Below, piece by piece: positions 57,107 through 64,000 of a stretch of DNA of 64,000 bases. The stretch is from Isoetes taiwanensis (Eukaryota; Streptophyta; Lycopodiopsida; Isoetales; Isoetaceae), in assembly GCA_021234155.1 (NCBI GenBank), contig JAJEKV010000032.1, positions 13,222,283 to 13,286,282 of the forward strand, written 5' to 3'. Numbering within the stretch: the first letter of the stretch is position 1; each line of letters begins with the position of its first letter. Both the position numbers and the translations under genes were made by a program. Below the pieces are notes generated by a model that worked only from the letters and a program-made list of their open reading frames with translations, did no database searches and was not told where the DNA came from.

Positions 57107-58821
57107 GGCTCAAGCCCTGGAAAGAAAGAAGCTTGTAAAACACAGAAAAAAAGTCTTTGGCGAGGCCACGTGAATACATGTCTATGGTAGTAGATGGCAT
57201 GGATCAAAAGAAGACATCCCTTCCTAAATGTTCCTAAAGATTTAGATGAAGCTGACTTCTTGAAGTTGCATCTAGTTGGTGCTTTAGTATTTCATGGCGT
57301 GGTAAAGTGCAGAGTATTTTTGATGTACCTAAAGATACACAGTGATCCTAACCTCATGGTGACAATACTAAACAAGATTCTTCTGGCAACGGAGAAGTTG
57401 CCTTCAGTGCTCTACATACAGCTAGACAATACAACTAGAGAAAACAAAAAACAAGCTCTACTTGCCTACTGTGCAATGCTGGTCCAATTAGGTATCTTCT
57501 GAAAGGTCAAGATTGGCTTCTTACTTGTTGGCCATACGCATGATCAAATAGACCAAATGTTCAGTCAATTTTCTATAAGGTTGCATAGGAAAAAAACATT
57601 TTGTCTGTATTCCTTGTGCGGTGTGATTGGGCAAGCCTACAATCCAATTCCAGTTGTCAAAGTGCTTAGCAAGACTTATGATTTTCGTGAATTTGTTTTC
57701 CAATGCCAGTCTGACACAGGTCCTGCTATTCACACGTTGAATAATTTGACCTTTCAGCATCATGTGAAGTTCTTTCTCAAGGAGGGTAATGCAAATCTTC
57801 AAGGAAAGTACTTTGTGACTTCTACATCCTGGCTACCAGAGGCACGGTTACAATTCTTGAAACATGTTCCTGAAGCTAAAGAAATGAGAAAAGCCATTCA
57901 GAAGCCACTGAAGAGTGCCATAGACAATACTGAGAAGAACAAGGACAAGAATCCTCTTGTCTCACTAATTAGCATGGAGAAAAGCATAAGTTCATGTTTT
58001 AAGTACTTTAATGAGGAAGACAAAAGCTGGTGGGAGAATTTCTTTGAAACCATGAAAGATGTGACCAAGTCCCTAAACAACATCTCTTTGGAGATTCCTT
58101 TTTGTTGGCCTGGTAGCCAAACCTCTCCTTTTGTTGAGGATGCCCAAGGAATTGCAGAAGGATCCCCGCAATACTGTTATCAACAAGGAGCCCGTTGATC
58201 GTGCAATGTACCTCCAAGAAAAAGGAAGGTCAAACTCCAGAGAAACTCGCAGATCTGCAGAAGGGGATGCTAGTAGTTGTACCTTCAACTGACGATCACA
58301 AAGAGCGTCCTTTTTGGATTGCAAGGGTTAAAGACATTGTTTATAAAGACAATCTACCCTTAGTGATAAAAGTTCATTGGTATGCCATTAAGAATACAGA
58401 TCTGTTTGTTGGTCGATATGATCCTATGATAATTCCTTTTAAGAAGGGAAGGAAAACAATGAATAAAAATCACTTGAACAACCTGGATCTGAATGAAACT
58501 CAAGTCTTGGTTTATGATTTTACGTTAAAGGTTGATAACAGACTCCGCAAAGCAATAGTAAACTTGCTGAAGTCTTTCTGCGAGGATACGGAGGATGAAG
58601 CTGAACAAGATGAGGATAGCGTTCCGACGGTTAGCTCTTCCACTACTTCAAGCGACAATGAGGCAGATGACAATGAGGAGAGTGATGACCAGTCTGAAGG
58701 AGTTGATGACTACGACGACATTCCAATACCTGCTCTTCTTAAAGGCTGTAAATTAGTGTAATTTAAGTATTTATACAGCTGTACATGACTAGCTTGAATA
58801 ATGTTTGTCTTTTGAACTTAG

Positions 58822-58912
58822 GATCCTTGCTATGCGGACATAGCATTTTGCAATTTTTGCTTCCTTTGTGTTTTATAATTTTGTGCCTTGCCTATGCGTG
58901 CATAGCATGTGT
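58822..58912. repeat. Palindromes downstream of the DUF7869-like gene
   Basis: GCTATGCGGACATAGC (~58829) and CCTATGCGTGCATAGC (~58892) are variants of the same CTATGCGCGCATAG palindrome. They lie 70-150 bases past the stop codon at 58761. Confidence 0.75.
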
Positions 58913-59189
58913 GCTTCTCCTTGAGCAATATAAAATGCATACGGCTCCGCTTCCATGTTTCAGTCTTCATTATTTGTCAAGATTCTGATGGTTCTTTCAT
59001 TTTACCACTTTCTGTGTGTGTCCCGAAACCAACTAAATTAGATTTTTATTTTTCTACCTAAAATGAGCATGTCAAATTAACAAGATGCCAACTTTTCTGT
59101 AATTTTGATCCCTAAAATAGCAATCGAATTTGTAAATTTAGGGTCATTTTTTTAAGTGACCCCCCCAAAAGAGGCTGAATTTTAGGGTA

Positions 59190-60060
59190 TTTTAGGGAAT
59201 TTTTGAAAGATGCTTTTTATTAGTGCAAACGCAAGTCATTAGTGCGTTTGCTAGGTTACCTTGTTCAATCCGAATTTTGTATAAATTTCCATCATTGTTT
59301 AGTTCCATAAAACCTTGTTCTCTGAGATAATCATTCATACACTTATAGCACTCTTTTGGTGATTGTTTTAAACCATAAACTGCCCTATTCGACTTCCATA
59401 CCTTGTTATTCCTTTTTTCAAATGCAGGTGGCTGCCTCATATATATTTCTTCTTTCAGTTTAGCATTCAGAAATGCAGTATTCGCGCCATGTGATGGATT
59501 TCTATATTACAAACATTTGCAATAGCCAAAAGCATTCTGATACTATTCAATTTCACCAAGGGTGAAAAATTTTCTTCATAGAATGGCCTTTTTTTTAAGA
59601 GAAGCCTTGTGCCACTAAGCGTGCCTTATATTTAGGGCTGATTCCATCAAGTCCTGTTTTGATCTTAAAGAGCCACTTATTCCCAACTATATTTGTATTT
59701 TCTGAAATGGCAACTAGCTCATATGTCTTAGTTCTTGAAAATGATGCCATTTCATCTTGCATGGCTTTAAGCCACTTTTCCTTATTAGGGCCTACTAGTA
59801 CTTCAGCATATTTTTTTGGTACACTTAAATCTGAAAGCATAAGAACCTCAAAAGATTATGTATCTCATCGTTTTCTTCCATAAGCCTTCTGCTTCTCTCT
59901 TGATCATCTCGTCCATGCAAATTCATATCGATTTGAACATCTTCTTTAAGCATTTGTGCTTCAGTCCTCCTCTTTCTTTTGGATTGTTCAGCTTGCTCAT
60001 CCTCCTTTTGTGTCAGATATGTTGCATCCTGCACAATCTCATTGCTCAAGTCATATTTAA
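59190..60060 (-). pseudogene. Ty1/Copia reverse transcriptase N-terminal part
   Basis: Minus strand, in order. The spacer between integrase and RT is acidic (60049-59825). The RT start follows at 59840-59595: KWLKAMQDEMASFSRTKTYE, IVGNKWLFKIK, DGISPKYKARLVAQGFS. After a damaged stretch, 59440-59192 has VWKSNRAVYGLKQSPKECY. These are the standard Copia RT blocks; the YVDD block is beyond the end. It is broken by frameshifts and ends at about 59190, where the DUF7869-element flank begins. Confidence 0.87.
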
Positions 60061-61600
60061 ATATATCACTTTTGTTATCTGAGGTGATTGATGATTTCTC
60101 AAAATTTTAATGAGGTGCTTATTGGGAACATGCCAATTGGCAGCCTGGGTCAAGGATTTGGATGGGGCAAGAACTCTATAACCTAAAGCAACTTTGTATT
60201 GGTCTGAGTTCATAATATGCCAATCAAGATTCTTTGGGGTTTGACACTCACTCTGGGTACTAGCAACAGCCATGATTGTGTCAAAAATTACTTTGTCTAT
60301 TTTCTTGCCCTTGACTATCTGTTTAATACTTTCCCAGCTGCTCCATTTATCTCCTTCCCACAGATGTTGCAGCTGAGTAACCCCTGCCTCTTTCCATTTT
60401 TTCCATATCTGTGGGTGTTTGAGAGCCCAGCAGACATCATTTTCTTTAGCAAAAATGGGTGACCAGAATAGGGAAAAATTGGCACTATCAAAACCAATAT
60501 CCTTATGCTCAAAACCATCTGCAACAAGATTCCAAGCCTCAAAAATTTTCCTCATAAGGGGGGAAGTATTGAGGGCACTCTTGAACTGGTAGTACATAGA
60601 ATCTGGGATGTGATGAGCATATTTCTTCATACCAAAAGGTCTACTAGCCTGTAGCCAATATCTAATGAACTCCATGGCAGGGGAGTTCCAGCCATTTATA
60701 GCTTTCCAGACATATTTAGCACCCAAAGCCTGGCTGTGCTTATGAAGAATTTTCAGCCCTAGACCACCTTCCTTTTTGCTGTGAGTGATTTCCTCCCACC
60801 TAACAAAATGCATTCCTTTCCAGATGTATTCCCTCAGACATTTTTCTATGTCATTATAAGATTCTTTATTAGCAATGAGAGCCGAGGAGAAATAAACATG
60901 GGTGCTAGCTAACACCACATTTGCAGTAAGAACTCTGCCAGCAAAAGATAAATTGGGGGAAAGGGAAAGAAGTTTCTTCCTAATTCTGCTCACAATAGGC
61001 CTCCACACCTCTTTATTGGGAAGGTTAATAGCTAGGGGGAGACCAAGTAGGGTGATGGCCTGATTAGGGGGGTTAACTTTAATACCACCAGTATCTAAAT
61101 CCTCGATGGGGGTTCTCGGAGAATGCTGCATTTGTTTAGGTTGAGATGGACCCCTGAAACACTAGCAAAGTTTTGAATGCTCTTCAGCAAGGCATCAAAG
61201 CTGTTCTGGTTGGCTTTTAAGAGGATAAAAGTATCATCTGCATACTGCATGATGGTAAGCTGTTTGTTTGACCCTGGCATTTGCAATCCCTGAATCTGTT
61301 GTTGCTGTTGAAGACCTTGTACACATCTCGTGAGCATTTCTGCAACACAAAGGAAGAGGTAAGGTGCCAGAGGGCATCCTTGCCTCACACCCTTTCTTAT
61401 AGGGAAAAATTTGCTGGGGGATCCATTAATGATCAGGCTAGAAGAAGCCAGATTGTTGAGGGCCATGATCTTATCTATGAGAGTTTGATGGATACCTATG
61501 TGAAGCATTGCTCTCTTTAAGAAGGGCCATGTTATAGAATCATAAGCTCTTTTAAAATCTAGCTTGAGGAGCATGCAATTTTGTTTAGAAAGCCTGTTCC
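60061..61600 (-). pseudogene. L1-type LINE reverse transcriptase, minus strand
   Basis: 61574-61095 encodes LLKLDFKRAYDSITWPFLKR, GVRQGCPLAPYLFLCVAEML and QYADDTFILLKANQ, with the catalytic Asp pair. After one frameshift near 61120, 61131-60046 runs open for 360 codons through the thumb and the zinc-poor C-terminal region (KEGGLGLKILHKHSQALGAK, VWKAINGWNSP). The 5' part (endonuclease, RT start) is missing upstream of 61600. At about 60080 it runs straight into the Copia spacer. With only one or two breaks it is one of the youngest relics in the window. Confidence 0.88.
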
Positions 61601-63683
61601 AATGGATTGCTTAGATAGAATGTGGTAACCATAAGTCAGCAAATTTCCTACTCCATAGTGGAACTTTGGTTTATGAAAACTTTCATATCTCTTTTATAAA
61701 ATGGAATCCCAAGCTCTCCACTCCTGATTTGAATAACTATTGTGTTGCTTCAACCTCACTCTATGGCTTAAACCCAATTTATTGGAATGAGGATTCTTTC
61801 AAGTCTCTTTTCAATTCTGTTGGCACTTATATCTCAACTGTTTATGCTCCATACAAACCTCCAATTGCCTATGTCCAGCTTGATTTGTCAAAAGATATCC
61901 CCACTACTATCCCCTTCACTGACTGCTTTGGCCAAAATTGTTCCCTTCACCTAAGGTGGGCTGGTTTGCCTCCAAATTGCCCTAAATGCAAATCCAGACA
62001 TTTTTGGTATGCAGATTGCAGGCTTGAAGATACTGAAGCTAGGGAATCGAAAGTATCCAAGGAATCCAAGGAAAATGAGTTCACAGATCCACTTCAGGCC
62101 AGAAATAATGGGAGCATAATTAACAAGGATATGGCAGAGCCTTTCATTCCATGGAATAGAGTGAATGGAAGTGCAAGAAGAATTGCAAAAAAAAAAGGAT
62201 GGAAAAGGAAAAGGAACAGCCTCCTGATAACAACTTCAACAAAGGCAGATCTGGAACTGACAATGCTTCCTTATTCAAATCAAGATCGGCAGATAATCAA
62301 AGATATATGCTAAAAGGGAAATCCAAAGTTGATTTTGGCATTGACTTACATTCTACTTTATCTCAAATAGCCCGAGAGTCTAGATCCAAATTCAACCACC
62401 TTCCAAGCACTTCAAATTCAAAATCAAATTGGGGTTTACCAATTTGGAAGCCCTCCAAGGGTACGAGAGATTCATTAACTATGGAAATACAAAACAAGTA
62501 CTCATTGAAATCAAATGAGGTAAAGGAAAACAACCAAGTTTCTGAGATCAGTACAGTTATGAATAAGAAAGGAAATAGCCTCACAACTTCAACAAAGCAC
62601 CAAGTTGACTCTGTTATTGCTCCAGCTCCTACTCATAAACATCCTGAGCAACCCAAGCATGTACAGCATCAACAGCATTACCAGCAAATTCAGCAACTTC
62701 AGCATCAATCCCAGCAGATTTCAAAGGTAGATCTTTCTCATAAAAATAAGTCATCTTCATCGACAACAACATCTGAGGATGATCAGGAGGTAACTTTCTG
62801 CTCAAATCAATTTGCTGTTTTTGCTAACTTACCTGCAGACCAAATTGAGCTATTGCACCCCAATTCTGTCAATCAGCCACTTAGATCTATTGAGATCACC
62901 ATTGAGAATCAGGCTTCTCCCATTCCAAAACATTATCCAAAGCTTGCTTATAAACCAAAACCAAAAGACTCTTTCATTGATCTCATTGACATTACCATTC
63001 CTGATAGCCCTTTCTCCCTATCCCAAAATCATTTTTCCATCTCTGAGACAGTTGCCAGACAGTTGGCCACCATAGATTTCTCAAAGGAAAAAATGGTTGG
63101 GGATAAGAATGATTGTTCCAACCCAAATCAAGAGACAAATGCAGATCTTGCAGAGGATGATCAAAGGGGAAATAAGATTCCAGATGAGGGTGATGTTGAG
63201 TATGTTCCTGAGACACCAGAATTTCCTGCTCTAAATCCAGACCTCAACTTAAGGACAGATGACATCAATCTATCCAGGCAAGTTCTCAATCCAATAAGTA
63301 TAAGTTTAAATAATGCTTGCTCTAATGCTAATAAAACTGGTAATGCTTATAATTTGATAAACTCTGATACTCCAGTTAACAAATTATTTGAATTCATTCC
63401 GGGTGGTGCTTCTTCTGAAACTGAAAGTGAAAGTGACTTTGAGAATTATAAAGAAAATGTAGATCTAAATGACAAAGGTAACTGGGACTATGAATATTAT
63501 TTAAGTAGCTATCAGCCCAGTGAGGATTTGTCTAAAGATATCTCTAAAGAGAATTCCTCCAAGAACTCCAGGGGTAGAAAAAAAACCATTGTTTCTGTCC
63601 CCAAAAATGCTCCTGCTAGCAACACCAGAAGTAAACAAAAGAAAAAAGAAAAAAGGGGAAAAGGGAAAAACAAAAGGCTATAA
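61600..63683 (+). pseudogene. L1-type LINE ORF1 (DUF4283 and zinc knuckle), frameshifted in a poly(A) run
   Basis: A frame open from about 61618 encodes SANFLLHS, then the DUF4283-type region (TSLYGLNPIYWNEDSFKSLF, IAYVQLDLSKDIPTTIPF) and LPPNCPKCKSRHFWYADC, the zinc knuckle (about residue 125). This frame ends at 62313. A second frame, 62199-63683, carries a long hydrophilic tail: Gln/His-rich (HVQHQQHYQQIQQLQ), then acidic, then a basic end (RSKQKKKEKRGKGKNK). The two overlap at an A10 run (about 62187-62197), where one base change of length would join them. ORF1 proteins bind element RNA. The N-terminus is cut off at about 61600. Confidence 0.82.
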
Positions 63684-63751
63684 TATAAAATTACTGTAAA
63701 AGGCTACAAAAGGCTATAATTTCTGTTATTGTTTGCTTCTAATCTAGCCTA

Positions 63752-64000
63752 ATGAAGATTGTTTCCTGGAATCTAAGAGGGATAAAAGGTGTTTTAAAGA
63801 GAAGGAGAGTTATTTCACAGCTTAAGACCTACAAAGCTGATGTTATTCTTCTCCAAGAACATAAACTCCAGAAATTTGAGTGTGCTAATCTAGGTGATTG
63901 GATAATCCCAGGCAGTAGCTCCATCTGGATAGAAGCTAATGGAACTTCGGGTGGCATATGTATGATTTGGAAAAACATGGAAAATGTATCTTTTTACAAT
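63752..64000 (+). CDS. L1-type LINE ORF2, endonuclease start (partial)
   Basis: ATG at 63752, 68 bases after the ORF1 stop, opens a frame that runs off the window: MKIVSWNLRGIKGVLKRRRV, ADVILLQEHKL, SGGICMIWKN. SWN-RG and the Glu of LLQEHK are APE-type endonuclease motifs (Asn and Glu of the active site). It should continue into RT. No break is seen in the 83 codons present. ORF2 nicks target DNA and copies the element RNA. Confidence 0.88.
   Translation, partial: MKIVSWNLRGIKGVLKRRRVISQLKTYKADVILLQEHKLQKFECANLGDWIIPGSSSIWIEANGTSGGICMIWKNMENVSFYN

Larger units (their letters stand above)
55362..58761 (+). pseudogene. DUF7869-like transposase-type protein, interrupted
   Basis: The ATG at 55362 follows an acceptor (CATTTGCAG). 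The first part is Ser/Pro-rich (SPSPLHLMRGS, FRTPSPSLLR), broken by stops at 55773 and about 55902. Then VTVCQLAFKRIHAIGSRHMS (56150), YSYFLRLWKQELNLVRIPER and FSACSTCSILKKKR (to 56555) precede an intron, 56556-56817. The next exon (QLQEHKEAQ) is split by a 244-bp insertion. It resumes with a frameshift to EYMSMVVDGMDQKKTSLP (57173-57226), shifts again, and gives LYIQLDNTTRENKKQALLAY, an in-frame TGA at 57500, then GFLLVGHTHDQIDQMFSQFS. The Asp-rich pattern VVDGMD / QLDNTTREN / VGHTHDQID is the signature of DUF7869 proteins, which look RNase-H-like. The C-terminal frame 58195-58761 has FWIARVKDIV, HWYAIKNTD and an acidic tail. It is dead as it stands. Confidence 0.75.

Noticed and set aside
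60061-64000. Head-to-head L1 halves as a twin-primed (5'-inverted) single insertion.
   Set aside because: In twin priming the inverted part comes from upstream of the part left in direct orientation. Here the inverted part is RT and the direct part is ORF1 and endonuclease, the wrong order.

Overview
This is a window of a repeat-rich nuclear genome from a land plant. The one intact housekeeping gene is a plant-type ubiquitin-activating enzyme (E1) with five introns in its coding part. There is also a dirigent-family gene, several lineages of plant LTR and LINE retrotransposons, and non-coding DNA full of old insertions. Long AT-rich intergenic stretches, mixed chromodomain retroelement types and heavy nesting suggest a large, repeat-laden genome, perhaps a seedless plant. 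That placement is inference; nothing here fixes the species.

Layout. 1-17.4 kb is a nest of transposons. A plus-strand Ty3/Gypsy 3' end (integrase, chromodomain, 1552-bp LTR) abuts the reverse transcriptase of a LINE. That LINE's 3' tail abuts a minus-strand Ty3/Gypsy of the same integrase type. The minus-strand element is split between its pol part (5.5-8.2 kb) and its gag/protease part (15.3-17.3 kb) by two tandem copies (8.4-13.7 and 13.7-14.7 kb) of an unidentified pyrimidine-rich element that begins with a strong hairpin. A third copy lies inverted at 53.8-55.1 kb. 18.2-19.0 kb holds a broken RING-H2 gene. 19.6-24.3 kb is a decayed gene with a Ulp1/C48 SUMO-protease domain, flanked on both sides by arrays of a palindromic motif (GTGATCCCG, about 5 bases, CGGGATCAC). 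24.3-34 kb is mostly unassigned AT-rich DNA with one clear 330-bp MITE and several short duplications. 34.0-38.4 kb is the E1 gene; a decayed copy of part of its last exon lies 0.7 kb downstream. A single-exon dirigent gene (minus strand) is at 40.4-40.8 kb. 41.9-50 kb holds two LINE remnants, a chromovirus 3' end with its LTR, and two kinds of degenerate tandem repeat.

51.3-58.9 kb is the least familiar part. An unidentified minus-strand gene and a plus-strand gene resembling DUF7869 proteins (RNase-H-like, transposase-like family) are both accompanied by copies of a palindrome, CTATGCGCGCATAG. The palindrome lies between, inside and beyond them, as would be expected of one transposon with repeated binding sites. 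The plus gene is broken by stops, frameshifts and a 244-bp MITE with an 11-bp target duplication. 59.2-64 kb holds a Ty1/Copia fragment, an L1-type LINE reverse transcriptase on the minus strand, and an L1-type LINE ORF1 plus the start of ORF2 on the plus strand running off the window.

Apart from the E1 and dirigent genes, nearly every coding region is a transposon relic. The E1 enzyme acts at the top of the ubiquitin pathway; the RING-H2 and Ulp1 relics belong to ubiquitin/SUMO families, but their proximity looks coincidental.
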